Assembly (NCBI GenBank): GCA_045110315.1
Contig: JBGCFY010000074.1
Span: forward strand, 9,353 to 73,352
Reading direction: 5' to 3'
Origin: CALFBG01 sp045110315
GTDB taxonomy: Bacteria > Bacteroidota > Bacteroidia > Chitinophagales > Saprospiraceae
Length of the DNA stretch: 64,000 nucleotides
Notes under the pieces: generated by a model
Database searches by the model: none
What the model was told of the DNA's origin: nothing
Seen by the model: only the letters and a program-made list of their open reading frames with translations
Shown here: positions 8,748 to 18,065 of the stretch, one piece after another
How the letters are laid out: every line of letters begins with the position of its first letter
Position numbering within the stretch: position 1 is the stretch's first letter
Made by a program: the position numbers and the translations under genes

Positions 8748-9890
8748 ATGCAAATTGATAAGCTATTAGACCGAGCATTAAACATGGAATTTCTCAGTGC
8801 AGAGGAAGGTGTTTTTCTTTTTGAAAATGCTTCTACGGCGGCGCTCATGCACGTTGGAAATAAAATGAGACAGCACCATGTACCGGGAAAGACTGTGACG
8901 TGGATCATTGATCGAAATTCTAATACCACGAATGTCTGTATTGCCAATTGTAAGTTTTGTAATTTTTACCGTCGACCAAAACACGGCGAAGCTTACATTA
9001 CTACGATTGAGGAATACAAACAAAAGATAGAAGAGACTTTTGGTTTCGGTGGGGAACAACTTTTGCTGCAAGGTGGACATCACCCCGATTTAGGGTTAAA
9101 ATTTTACTGTGATTTATTTGCGGAATTAAAAAGTTTATATCCACAACTCAAGCTTCACGCTTTAGGACCACCAGAAATTGCGCACATTGCTAAATTGGAA
9201 AATGCAACGCACCACGAAGTACTCAAAGCATTGAAAGCATCCGGCTTAGACTCTTTGCCTGGCGCAGGGGCTGAAATCCTGAGTGATCGAGTACGCCGAT
9301 TAATTTCTAAAGGCAAATGTGGTGGAAAAGAATGGTTAGATGTAATGCGCGCGGCGCACCAATTGCACTTGACTACTTCCGCTACAATGATGTTTGGACA
9401 CATCGAAACGAATCTGGAGCGGATGCAGCACTTTGTGGATATTCGCCAAGTACAATCCGAAAAGCCAGCGGATGCTAAGGGGTTCCTCGCTTTTATTCCT
9501 TGGCCTTTTATGGATGAAGGAACCTTATTGAAAAAAATTAAACGCGCGAGAAATACTTGCACTGGAGATGAATACGTTCGGATGATCGCAATGAGTAGAA
9601 TTATGTTGCCCAATATTGTCAATATCCAAGCTTCTTGGCTGACGGTCGGCAAACAAATTGCGCAGGTTTGTCTACACGCCGGAGCTAACGATTTTGGAAG
9701 TATTATGATTGAAGAAAATGTGGTTTCCGCCGCAGGAGCTTCTTTCCGCTTTACGGCAAACGGAATTCAAGAAGCCATTCGGGAAGCTGGTTTTAAAGCT
9801 CAACTCCGAAACCAAGAATATGATTTTAGAGAATTGCCCGAAAATATTGTTCAACAAAACTTGGACAAAGAAAAAATGATTGTAGATTAG
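8748..9890 (+). CDS. mqnC: Cyclic dehypoxanthinyl futalosine synthase (radical SAM)
   Basis: 380 residues. CIANCKFC places C64, C68 and C71 in the CxxxCxxC pattern that binds the radical-SAM [4Fe-4S] cluster. GGEQLLLQGGHHPDLGL, SGLDSLPGAGAEIL and the C-terminal SWLTVGKQIAQVCLHAGANDFGSIMIEENVVSAAG are characteristic of MqnC rather than its paralogue MqnE. MqnC cyclises dehypoxanthine futalosine in the futalosine route to menaquinone. The PNP gene starts 4 bp after the stop, so the two are probably one transcript. No other mqn gene is in the window. Confidence 0.93.
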   Translation: MQIDKLLDRALNMEFLSAEEGVFLFENASTAALMHVGNKMRQHHVPGKTVTWIIDRNSNTTNVCIANCKFCNFYRRPKHGEAYITTIEEYKQKIEETFGFGGEQLLLQGGHHPDLGLKFYCDLFAELKSLYPQLKLHALGPPEIAHIAKLENATHHEVLKALKASGLDSLPGAGAEILSDRVRRLISKGKCGGKEWLDVMRAAHQLHLTTSATMMFGHIETNLERMQHFVDIRQVQSEKPADAKGFLAFIPWPFMDEGTLLKKIKRARNTCTGDEYVRMIAMSRIMLPNIVNIQASWLTVGKQIAQVCLHAGANDFGSIMIEENVVSAAGASFRFTANGIQEAIREAGFKAQLRNQEYDFRELPENIVQQNLDKEKMIVD

Positions 9891-9894
9891 ATTT

Positions 9895-10737
9895 ATGTTG
9901 TACGAACAAATTCAAGAGACGATTCATTTTATTCGAAGTAAAACAACTTCAACACCCCAAGAAGGTATTATTCTTGGAACGGGTTTAGGTAATCTGATCG
10001 AGGAAATTCAAATAGAAACGGAGATTGATTACGAAGATATTCCTCACTTCCCAAGATCAACAGTTAAAAGCCATCAGGGCAAATTAATTTTTGGCAAACT
10101 TGGAGGGAAAGCTGTGGTAGCCATGGCAGGTCGCTTTCATTATTATGAAGGTTACAGCATGAAACAAGTTACATTTCCGGTTCGCGTACTAAAGTTCTTA
10201 GGTGTCAATCGACTATTTATTTCTAACGTTTCGGGAAGCACCAACCCAGATTATTTGGCCGGAGATATTGTATTCGTTAAAGACCATATTAATTTTCAAC
10301 CTGAAAATCCATTGCGGGGTATCAATGACGTCCGGCTAGGTCCTCGCTTTCCCGATATGCTCAAGACGTACGATCGTACATTGATTGAACAAGCTAAAAA
10401 AATAGCGCAGGAAGCTAATATTCGTTTTCACGAAGGTGTTTACTTTGCTTTGCAAGGACCTAATTTGGAAACGCCCGCAGAGTATAATTTTATTCACCGC
10501 GTTGGTGGCGATTTAGTAGGAATGTCTACCGTACCAGAAGTAATCGTTGCGAGACATTCTGGCATGGCAGTTTTTGTAGCGTCCGTCGTTTCCAACCAGT
10601 GTTATCCCATCGAAAGTATTACAGAAACAAGTATAGAAGAAGTCATCGAAGTAGCGCGCGTGGCAGAACCTAAACTGCGTTTGATTGTGAAAAGCTTAGT
10701 GACGGAAGTCGCTACGGAGGAAAATGACAAGTTTTAG
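9895..10737 (+). CDS. Purine-nucleoside phosphorylase
   Basis: 280 residues of the trimeric PNP/MTAP family. The phosphate-binding loop GIILGTGLGN, the SHQGKLIFGKLGGK stretch, GRFHYYEGY, VSGSTNPDYLAGDIV, GPNLETPAEY and GMSTVPEVIVARH are all present. The enzyme releases purine bases from nucleosides by phosphorolysis in the cytoplasm. It is tightly coupled to mqnC. Such coupling is suggestive because the futalosine pathway liberates hypoxanthine, but that functional link is inference. The GMSTVPEV segment fits a PNP; a methylthioadenosine specificity cannot be excluded by eye. Confidence 0.9.
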   Translation: MLYEQIQETIHFIRSKTTSTPQEGIILGTGLGNLIEEIQIETEIDYEDIPHFPRSTVKSHQGKLIFGKLGGKAVVAMAGRFHYYEGYSMKQVTFPVRVLKFLGVNRLFISNVSGSTNPDYLAGDIVFVKDHINFQPENPLRGINDVRLGPRFPDMLKTYDRTLIEQAKKIAQEANIRFHEGVYFALQGPNLETPAEYNFIHRVGGDLVGMSTVPEVIVARHSGMAVFVASVVSNQCYPIESITETSIEEVIEVARVAEPKLRLIVKSLVTEVATEENDKF

Positions 10738-10753
10738 AATAATAGATTTTCTT

Positions 10754-10761
10754 TACTTTTG
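10754..10761 (+). promoter_or_regulatory. Likely uvrA promoter -7 element
   Basis: TACTTTTG matches TAnnTTTG and lies ~50 bp upstream of the uvrA start. The -33 region is weak. Confidence 0.4.
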
Positions 10762-10812
10762 CAAAATAATCAAAAACAACACGCACTTAAATTTTAGGAT
10801 AGAAGGTGTTTA

Positions 10813-13707
10813 ATGGTTCACAAACATTCTAAACAGCTTCATGAAAAAATGGCACAAAAATCCAGCATGGCAAAGAAAAAGAAGGCTTCAGGAGTAAACA
10901 ATTTTATTGATGTTGTTGGAGCTAGGGTTCACAACTTGAAAAATGTAGATGTCAGTATTCCTCGGAATCAACTCGTCGTGATTACGGGCATTAGCGGTAG
11001 TGGAAAATCTTCCTTGGCTTTTGATACCATTTATGCGGAAGGTCAGCGGCGCTACATGGAAACATTTACGGCTTATGCTCGACAGTTTATTGGAGAAATG
11101 GAACGACCAGACGTCGAGCAGATTACTGGTTTAAGCCCTGTAATTTCTATTGAGCAAAAGACGACGGGGCGTAATCCTCGTTCTACAGTTGGCACCATCA
11201 CAGAGATTTATGACTTTATGCGATTACTCTTCGCAAGAGTTGGAGACGCCTACGCCTACACCACGGGTAAGAAAATGGTCAAGTTCAATGAAGATCAGAT
11301 TAACGAACATTTACAAAGCAATTTTAAAAATAAAAAAATACTTATACTGGCACCTTTGGTTAGAGGTCGGAAAGGACATTACCGTGAGTTGTTTGATCAA
11401 ATTAGAAAACAAGGTTATACCAAGGTGCGTGTTGATGAGGAGATTTTAGACATCGTTCCTTCCATGCAATTGGATCGCTATAAAGTACATGATATTGAAG
11501 TCGTTATCGATCGAATAAAAGTACAAAAAGATCGGAATGACCGCCTTGCACAATCTGTTGGAACCGCCCTGAAAATGGGTAATGGTTTGATCATGATTAT
11601 GGATAATGATACTGGTGTCGTTACTCCTTTTAGTAAGCATCTGATGGATACCGAAACGGGACTTTCTTACGAAGAACCTTCTCCAAATGCATTTTCTTTT
11701 AACTCGCCTTATGGTGCTTGCCCTGCGTGTAAAGGTTTAGGGGAAGTTCAGAAAGTAGATCTAGATAAAGTCATTCCTGACGATAAAAAAAGTATCAATA
11801 AACAAGGGATCTTGCCTTTCGGGGAGGTACGAGAAAATCTTACCTTCAAACAATTGCGCGCGATTGCTAAGAAATATAAATTTACTTTTTCAACGCCAGT
11901 TAAAGATATACCCAAAGAAGCGTTAAAAATTATTTTGTACGGTGGCAATGATAAATTTGCCGTCAACATGAATTACAGTAAAAATGATTTTACTTACAAT
12001 TTGGCGTACGATGGTTTGACGAATATGCTATTGCGTTGGTACAAAGATTCTAGCTCTGAAAAAATCAGGCGTTGGGCGGAAGACTTTTTGACCATTGATA
12101 CTTGTGAGGCTTGCCAAGGTCAGCGGTTAAAAAAAGAATCTCGGCACTTCAAAATTCAAGAAAAAAATATTTCTGAATTAGCGCTCATGGATATCAAAGA
12201 GCTTGCCTTTTGGATGCAAGACCTAGAGGGAAGTATGGAAGGACGAAAAGCCTTGATCGCTAAAGATGTGCTAAAAGAAATTCGCTTGCGGCTCGGGTTT
12301 TTACTGCACGTCGGTTTAGATTATCTAGCACTCAATCGTCCGGCTAGAACCTTGTCAGGGGGAGAGTCACAACGGATTCGCTTGGCAACGCAAATTGGCT
12401 CTCAGTTGACCGGAATTACGTATATCTTGGACGAACCAAGTATTGGTCTTCACCAACGAGACAATCAGCGATTGATCGAAGCGTTACGGGAATTGACGGA
12501 TATTGGAAATACGGTTTTGGTCGTAGAGCACGATAAGGACATCATGATGGCTTCTGATTATATTATTGATTTAGGACCAGGAGCAGGGAAGTTGGGCGGT
12601 GCGTTGGTCGCAGCGGGTAAGCCTAAAGATTTTTTGAAAAAGAAAACGTTAACGTCCGACTACCTTAAGGCAAGGAAAAAGATCGAAGTTCCAAAAGAAC
12701 GGAGGAAAGGAAGGGGGGAACATTTAGAATTGAAAGGTGCAACGGGGAATAACCTGAAAAATGTTTCCATCAAAATTCCGCTCGGTACATTTTGCTGCGT
12801 TACGGGAGTTTCGGGAAGTGGAAAATCTACTTTGATCAACGAAACACTTTACCCTATTCTGCGCCAACATTTTTATAAAAGTCGTAAAAAACCTTTAGCT
12901 TATAAAGAAATTAAAGGCCTCGAACATATCGATAAAGTAATCGAAATTGATCAGTCACCTATCGGTCGAACACCACGCTCTAATCCTGCGACTTATACAG
13001 GACTTTTTACAGACATTCGAAAGATATTTGCCGTACTGCCAGAAGCTAAAATTCGGGGCTACAAAATGGGACGTTTTTCTTTTAACGTCAAGGGCGGACG
13101 TTGTGAAGAATGCCAAGGTGCTGGAAAGCGTGTAATTGAAATGAATTTCTTACCAGATGTACAAGTCGATTGTGAGCAATGCATGGGACGGCGTTATAAT
13201 CGAGAAACGCTGGAGATTCTTTACAAAGGAAGATCGATCAATGATGTACTCAGTATGACGGTCAGCGAAGCTGTTATATTTTTTGAAAATATTCCTACGA
13301 TTCATCGTAAAATAAAAACACTAGAAGATGTTGGTCTGGGATACATCACACTGGGGCAGCAAGCAACGACACTTTCTGGCGGAGAAGCGCAACGGGTAAA
13401 ATTATCAGAAGAACTCTCCAAACGAGATACCGGAAGAACGATGTATATCCTCGATGAACCTACGACGGGACTACATTTCGAAGATATTCAACAATTGCTG
13501 CGGGTGCTCAACAAATTAGTCGATAAAGGAAATACGATAATCATTATTGAACATAATATGGATGTCATCAAAGTAGCAGATTATATTATTGACATTGGAT
13601 TGGAAGGTGGTCAACGGGGAGGAGAAGTTCTATGTGCAGGAACGCCAGAAAAAATAGCTAAACATAAAGAAAGTCATACCGGTACTTTCTTAAAATTAGA
13701 GTTATAA
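10813..13707 (+). CDS. uvrA: Excinuclease ABC subunit A
   Basis: 964 residues, the expected size. Two ABC ATPase modules are present: Walker A GISGSGKSS at 59-67 and GVSGSGKST near 665, with signature LSGGESQRIRLA and LSGGEAQRVKLS. Zinc-finger pairs are CPAC (about 302) with CEAC (about 430), and CEEC (about 763) with CEQC (about 787). EGQRRYMETFTAYARQFIGEMERPDVE is the UvrB-binding/signature I region. UvrA recognises bulky DNA lesions in nucleotide excision repair. The first ~25 residues are Lys/His-rich and could be shortened by starting at internal ATGs (10849 or 10867). Its TAA stop coincides with the left end of a small repeat remnant. Confidence 0.97.
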   Translation: MVHKHSKQLHEKMAQKSSMAKKKKASGVNNFIDVVGARVHNLKNVDVSIPRNQLVVITGISGSGKSSLAFDTIYAEGQRRYMETFTAYARQFIGEMERPDVEQITGLSPVISIEQKTTGRNPRSTVGTITEIYDFMRLLFARVGDAYAYTTGKKMVKFNEDQINEHLQSNFKNKKILILAPLVRGRKGHYRELFDQIRKQGYTKVRVDEEILDIVPSMQLDRYKVHDIEVVIDRIKVQKDRNDRLAQSVGTALKMGNGLIMIMDNDTGVVTPFSKHLMDTETGLSYEEPSPNAFSFNSPYGACPACKGLGEVQKVDLDKVIPDDKKSINKQGILPFGEVRENLTFKQLRAIAKKYKFTFSTPVKDIPKEALKIILYGGNDKFAVNMNYSKNDFTYNLAYDGLTNMLLRWYKDSSSEKIRRWAEDFLTIDTCEACQGQRLKKESRHFKIQEKNISELALMDIKELAFWMQDLEGSMEGRKALIAKDVLKEIRLRLGFLLHVGLDYLALNRPARTLSGGESQRIRLATQIGSQLTGITYILDEPSIGLHQRDNQRLIEALRELTDIGNTVLVVEHDKDIMMASDYIIDLGPGAGKLGGALVAAGKPKDFLKKKTLTSDYLKARKKIEVPKERRKGRGEHLELKGATGNNLKNVSIKIPLGTFCCVTGVSGSGKSTLINETLYPILRQHFYKSRKKPLAYKEIKGLEHIDKVIEIDQSPIGRTPRSNPATYTGLFTDIRKIFAVLPEAKIRGYKMGRFSFNVKGGRCEECQGAGKRVIEMNFLPDVQVDCEQCMGRRYNRETLEILYKGRSINDVLSMTVSEAVIFFENIPTIHRKIKTLEDVGLGYITLGQQATTLSGGEAQRVKLSEELSKRDTGRTMYILDEPTTGLHFEDIQQLLRVLNKLVDKGNTIIIIEHNMDVIKVADYIIDIGLEGGQRGGEVLCAGTPEKIAKHKESHTGTFLKLEL

Positions 13708-13753
13708 AGATCAGTGCAAAATTAATTTACGATTAAACTGGTCTTAGTACTTA
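13705..13753. mobile_element. Internally deleted MITE-like remnant after uvrA
   Basis: The right end GGTCTTAGTACTTA matches the right terminus of the dispersed repeat. The left side, TAAAGATCAGTGCAAAATTA, is a poor match to TAAGTACCAATACAAATTA. The uvrA stop codon is the first three bases. The remaining gap up to 14031 shows no convincing gene. Confidence 0.35.
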
Positions 13754-14031
13754 AGCTTTTGGACTAGCTAAATTTGTCTATTCTGACTAATTAATGAGCT
13801 TTTACGTATGTGCTTACCGCAAAATTCCTTATTTTGAGAGGGTTGTGATAGAAAGACTGAATTTGAACACTCAGAGAAATCAACGGTTATACTGGGGAAA
13901 TGCCTACTGTTGCAGTTATTTTCGTCAACGAAATTTCAAACGAGCACAATTATTTGGGAAAAGAGGTTCATCTAAACAACACAAGTAAGAGCTTGCTATT
14001 GGTAAATGTGATTTTTTAGTAAAACAAACTT

Positions 14032-15558
14032 GTGAGAAAGTCAATTAATAAAATATTCGCCTGGTATTTTTCGCAACGTATGAAGCGGATTGAACATTTT
14101 ATGAAATATCCTCATAAAGTACAAGAAGCACTACTCTTCCAGTTGTTAAAAACAGCAAAAAATACTGAATGGGGAAAACGATTCGATTATGCAAGCATCA
14201 AATCCTACGATGCTTTCGCAGAAAATGTTCCAATACAAGATTATGAAAGTTTGAAGCCTTACATCAATCGTATGATGCATGGTGAAAAAGATATACTTTG
14301 GAACGGCAGCATACGCTGGTTTTCCAAATCCTCTGGTACAACAAGTGATCGGAGTAAATTTATTCCTATTTCTAGTCAAAACTTACGGACTTGCCACATT
14401 CGCGGTACTTGGGATACGATGAATTTGGTTTACCAAAATAACCCAAAAGCACGACAGTTTGAATGCAAAAGTTTGTTAATGGGAGGAAGCTTATCGCAAT
14501 TTGATCCGTACCCTAAAACACGAATTGGAGACGTTTCGGCGATCATGATACATCAAATGCCATTTGTAGGACGTCCCTTTTTTACGCCGGATTTAGAAAC
14601 GGCTTTGATGGATAATTGGGAGGATAAGATTAGCCAGATGGCAGAAATTGTGAGTAAAGAGCGCAAAATGGTTATGATTGGTGGCGTTCCTACTTGGACC
14701 ATCGTTTTGTTTAGACGTATTTTAGAAATTACGGGAAAGTCCAATATGTTGGAAGTCTGGCCCGAATTGGAAGTATATATTCACGGTGGCGTAAGCTTTA
14801 TTCCGTACCGCGAACAATTTCAAGAGCTATTGCCTTCTCCCGACCTTCGATATATGGAGATTTATAATGCAACAGAAGGATATTTTGCCATCCAGAACGA
14901 TTTGAATAGTAATGACCTTTTATTACTTCTAGATAATGGAATTTACTACGAATTCTTGCCGATGGAAGAATGGCACCAAGAAAACCCTAAAGCTATTCCG
15001 CTCCACGCCGTAGAGGTTGGGAAAAACTACGCGATGGTCATCAGTACCAATAGTGGATTGTGGCGCTACGTACCCGGAGATACGATTTGCTTCACTTCTA
15101 CAAGTCCTTACAAAATAGTTATTACTGGTCGGACCAAACAATTTGTCAATGCTTTTGGAGAAGAAGTGATTGTAGCAAATACGGATATGGCTTTATCAAA
15201 GACCTGTCAACAGCTTAACGCTAAAATTCGGGAATACACCGTTGCTCCAATTTATTTTAGCGGTAGCGACAAAGGTGGACACGAATGGATTGTAGAGTTT
15301 GAAAAAGCACCAGAAGATGTAGATAAATTTAACGAACTCCTTGACGAAAACCTACAAGGCATCAATTCTGATTATGAAGCCAAACGATTCAAAAGTCTGG
15401 CATTAGAAAGACTACGCTTGCATTTAGCTCCCAAGGGGACTTTTCACGGATGGTTGAAATCTAAAGGGAAATACGGTGGACAGAGCAAAGTACCTCGTTT
15501 GTCCAATCATCGAGAATACCTAGAAGAAATTTTGAGCTTAATACAAAAAGGCGCATAA
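14032..15558 (+). CDS. GH3 auxin-responsive promoter family protein (acyl-adenylate ligase-like)
   Basis: 508 residues. KSSGTTSDRSKFIPIS is the ATP/phosphate-binding motif of the GH3 branch of the ANL adenylating superfamily. YNATEGYFAIQ, LWRYVPGDTICFTS, and ITGRTKQFVNAFGEEVIV correspond to further adenylation motifs. A C-terminal domain ends in HGWLKSKGKYGGQSKVPRL. Plant GH3 enzymes conjugate amino acids to jasmonate or auxin; the substrate of the widespread Bacteroidota homologues is unknown. I chose the GTG at 14032 because the peptide INKIFAWYFSQRMKRIEHFMKYP resembles the usual N terminus. A hairpin follows the gene. Confidence 0.85.
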   Translation: MRKSINKIFAWYFSQRMKRIEHFMKYPHKVQEALLFQLLKTAKNTEWGKRFDYASIKSYDAFAENVPIQDYESLKPYINRMMHGEKDILWNGSIRWFSKSSGTTSDRSKFIPISSQNLRTCHIRGTWDTMNLVYQNNPKARQFECKSLLMGGSLSQFDPYPKTRIGDVSAIMIHQMPFVGRPFFTPDLETALMDNWEDKISQMAEIVSKERKMVMIGGVPTWTIVLFRRILEITGKSNMLEVWPELEVYIHGGVSFIPYREQFQELLPSPDLRYMEIYNATEGYFAIQNDLNSNDLLLLLDNGIYYEFLPMEEWHQENPKAIPLHAVEVGKNYAMVISTNSGLWRYVPGDTICFTSTSPYKIVITGRTKQFVNAFGEEVIVANTDMALSKTCQQLNAKIREYTVAPIYFSGSDKGGHEWIVEFEKAPEDVDKFNELLDENLQGINSDYEAKRFKSLALERLRLHLAPKGTFHGWLKSKGKYGGQSKVPRLSNHREYLEEILSLIQKGA

Positions 15559-15565
15559 AAAAATT

Positions 15566-15591
15566 CCCCCTCCAAACCTCTAAGGAGGGGG
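15566..15591 (-). terminator. C/G-rich hairpin after the GH3 gene
   Basis: CCCCCTCC (15566-15573) pairs with GGAGGGGG (15584-15591) around a 10-nt loop. The T run (AATTTTTTT) is on the minus strand side, so it would terminate leftward transcripts; on the plus strand it may still stabilise the GH3 mRNA end. Confidence 0.5.
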
Positions 15592-16149
15592 ACTACATCC
15601 CAAAAACAGATTCGTTCTTAATCTTTGGAAGATGCCAATTCCTACGCATAGAATTGTACATCTATCCAAGAAAGGACTCTGTTCAACTTTGTGTCTACTC
15701 AGTAGACACGTAACTTGCATCATCCATTGTAGGATGGAAAAATCATGAGATTATAACTGTTAATTGCATCAGTTCAACTTGTCTCTTCCCTTCTGATTGT
15801 TGTATTCGGTTTAGGTATTCTGCTCAATAATACGCAGTGTGCCTATTGCGGTACAAAAACCAAGATTCACGTTTCGCATAATGCTTTACTCAGGGGAATT
15901 ACTTCCCGTACACAGTAGTGCAGGCAACTATGATATGTTCAACTTCAAAAAGCCTGCGGTGTTTAATCCTGTTAGTATAAGTTGCACCTTATCTAACATA
16001 TCATCAAACTCGTTTCTCACAGTAAGCTATTAAAAGGAAAATCACTTTTAAGCAAAATGGCAGTGTTGATCATTTGTTGAATGATTAGCATCAACAAAAA
16101 ATGGAACAATGCACTAAGTTATTATCAAAGCTTTTTTGAGCTACTTAAG
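15592..16149. other. Non-coding stretch with small hairpins
   Basis: No convincing gene. GTGTCTACTCAGTAGACAC (15691-15709) is a perfect 8-bp hairpin with a 3-nt loop, and CATCCATTGTAGGATG (15721-15736) is a second small hairpin. A short open frame at 15839-16033 has no recognisable features and no start context, and I do not call it. Confidence 0.4.
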
Positions 16150-16299
16150 TAAGTACCAATACAAATTATTTTGCTTATTAACTTGCATCATCTTTTGAAC
16201 AGTCTCTTCGTTACTCAAAGCCTTAGCTCGGTTTTCGCGCCTTGATGCTGATCAAAGTCTAACACAATTTAGTGTTGATACAATTTTATCTTAGCACTT
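16150..16299. mobile_element. MITE-like repeat, long copy A
   Basis: Starts TAAGTACCAATACAAATTA and ends TTTTATCTTAGCACTTA, imperfect terminal inverted repeats. The core CAGTCTCTTCGTTACTCAAA, then CGGTTTTCGCGCCTTGATG, then TCTAACACAATTTA is shared with the copies at 24376-24536 and 33518-33683. No protein is encoded, so it fits a non-autonomous element. Confidence 0.65.
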
Positions 16300-16320
16300 A
16301 GCCGCTCAATGTTACTGAGA

Positions 16321-16363
16321 TAAGTACTTGAAATAATATTATTACTATCGGTTTAGGACTTAA
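16321..16363. mobile_element. Mini-copy of the TAAGTAC repeat
   Basis: TAAGTACTTGAAATAATATT at the left and GGTTTAGGACTTA at the right, 43 bp in total. It begins 21 bp after copy A and appears to be an internally deleted derivative. Between it and 16589 I see only AT-rich sequence. Confidence 0.35.
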
Positions 16364-16589
16364 AGTCGTGCGCAGAATTGATTTTATCTTTATGAAGGAT
16401 AATCAATTTAAGCGTTAACTTAATTACGGTGGGTTTGTGGGATGTTATGATAGAGAGGACAAAATTTGTGCCAATCATATTGCAAATATATAATATATAA
16501 TCAAAAATCCAAGGACTTTAATCAGGTATTTTCAAAAGGAGATTAGATTGGCGCTTACCGGCAGATCAATTTATTTAAAGACGCATATA

Positions 16590-16631
16590 AGAAAAGCTGG
16601 TACAAAATATATTTTGCACCAGCTTTTCTTT
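16590..16631 (-). terminator. Terminator of the TPR gene
   Basis: AGAAAAGCTGGT and ACCAGCTTTTCT form a long stem with an inner CAAAAT/ATTTTG pairing, 30 bp beyond the TPR gene stop. T-rich on both sides, so it may be bidirectional. Confidence 0.7.
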
Positions 16632-16661
16632 AATTATAGTCAATTTTTCGGGTGATTAAGT

Positions 16662-18065
16662 TTATGCGCGATAGGATTGGATGAGATGAATTACTTCGGG
16701 ATCTCCTTCTACTTCTGGCACTAAATCGAATAAGGATTCGTGCATATTATAATTTTCTAATAAAGCGGATTGTAGTAAACTTAAAGCTTCTTGCCGATGA
16801 CCTAACATAAATTCACAGGCGGTGCGACAATATAAAAGTTCTACGCCAATGGAGTAGATTTCTGCTTCTTCGAGTACGAGTAATGCTTCGTGCAACGAAC
16901 CAACATCCATTAGAAAACTAGCGTACTGAATCCAATACTTTGTAGTTTCAGGGGCAGTATCAGCCGCTTTCTTGAAAAGTTGTTTTGCCTGCTGCTCATC
17001 ATCAATTTGATAATAAACCTCCGCTAGCGCAGCAATATATTCTTCTCGTTTGCCTTCCAGGTTCAATGCTTTTTGGTAGGCATGAATGGCGCTTTTCCAT
17101 TTCTTTTCTTTGACATAACATTCTCCCATTCGGTAATAAGCCAAGTCGTTGGCAGGATTTAGAAGAATGGCTTCTTTATAAAAAGATTTTGCCGTAGTTA
17201 TTTCTGACAAAAATTCGTGGCACTGACCGATATTGTACAAAAAGTCGCTATCTGGTTCAAAAAACTCTAATGCTTCGTTATAGCATTTTAATGCCTTGTG
17301 GTATTGCTTATCGCGTAAACAGATTTCTCCACAATCCCGATACGCAAATTCAAATTTTTCGTTGATGATGTAGGCATACTCAAATGCTTCGATGGCATCT
17401 TCGTATCGTTCCAGACAAGCATAAGCGTGACCTAGGTTGTACCAAGCGATATAAGAGTAAGGATCTTGATCGATAAGATAATTATGTAGCTTAACGCTTT
17501 GTTGGTACTTTGCTGACAGTTCGACACTAAGCCACACTCTTTCCAAAGCTACGCTATTCTTAGGATTAGCTAATAAGGCGTCCTCTAGAGAACGGAACAT
17601 CTTATCGAAATCTTCTAAATTTTCGTGAATGTGTGCTTCTAGCATCAAAACTTCACTAAGTTCTTCTTTATCTAATTTCCCTTTTAGGGCTTGAAGTAAT
17701 TCAAAAGCTTCATCGTAATTACCCAAAGAGCAAAGCGCTTCTGCCTTGAATAGAAAAATTTCTAATTCTGAAGGAGATAATATTTCGGCATGTTCTAAAC
17801 AAGCAATTGCTTGATAAGCACATTTTTTTTCAATTAACAACTGCGCCTTCCGAATGTAAAACTCGGTGGAGTAGCTGTATTGAAGGAGGGCATATTCAAT
17901 CACTTCGATGGCCTTGTCAAGCTGAGATTCCATTTCATAATGGTCAATTAGCTCTAAGAAAGCCTTTTTCTCAAGGAAACCTACTGTCCCTTTTTGTGAC
18001 ATAGCCTCGTACTCAGAAACTAGGTGTTTGAGCATATGTTTGTCTTTAAAATTGTGCTGTTCCAT
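16662..18065 (-). CDS. Tetratricopeptide repeat protein
   Basis: 467 residues made almost entirely of helical TPR-like repeats. Canonical units are visible, such as YIAWYNLGHAYACLERYEDAIEAFEYA, FAYRDCGEICLRDKQYHKALKCYNEAL, and LAYYRMGECYVKEKKWKSAIHAYQKAL. There is no signal peptide or membrane segment, so it should be a cytoplasmic scaffold or adaptor. The ATG at 18065 (MEQHNFKDKHMLKHLVSEYEAMSQ) begins a non-repeat N-terminal helix. It stands alone with large gaps on both sides and its own terminator. Partner and function cannot be named. Confidence 0.8.
   Translation of the reverse strand: MEQHNFKDKHMLKHLVSEYEAMSQKGTVGFLEKKAFLELIDHYEMESQLDKAIEVIEYALLQYSYSTEFYIRKAQLLIEKKCAYQAIACLEHAEILSPSELEIFLFKAEALCSLGNYDEAFELLQALKGKLDKEELSEVLMLEAHIHENLEDFDKMFRSLEDALLANPKNSVALERVWLSVELSAKYQQSVKLHNYLIDQDPYSYIAWYNLGHAYACLERYEDAIEAFEYAYIINEKFEFAYRDCGEICLRDKQYHKALKCYNEALEFFEPDSDFLYNIGQCHEFLSEITTAKSFYKEAILLNPANDLAYYRMGECYVKEKKWKSAIHAYQKALNLEGKREEYIAALAEVYYQIDDEQQAKQLFKKAADTAPETTKYWIQYASFLMDVGSLHEALLVLEEAEIYSIGVELLYCRTACEFMLGHRQEALSLLQSALLENYNMHESLFDLVPEVEGDPEVIHLIQSYRA

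Noticed and set aside
13794..13988. 64-codon frame between uvrA and the GH3 gene
   Set aside because: No recognisable domain, unusual Tyr/Arg/Cys-rich composition and no promoter or start context; chance is the simpler explanation.
15839..16033. 64-codon frame in the gap after the GH3 gene
   Set aside because: GTG start without context and no domain; adjacent DNA is repeat-rich and non-coding.
15600..16660. tRNA or rRNA genes in the larger gaps
   Set aside because: No cloverleaf with a TTCGANTC-type T arm or CCA end could be found by eye here, at 18.1-18.9 kb, or at 47.2-47.7 kb.
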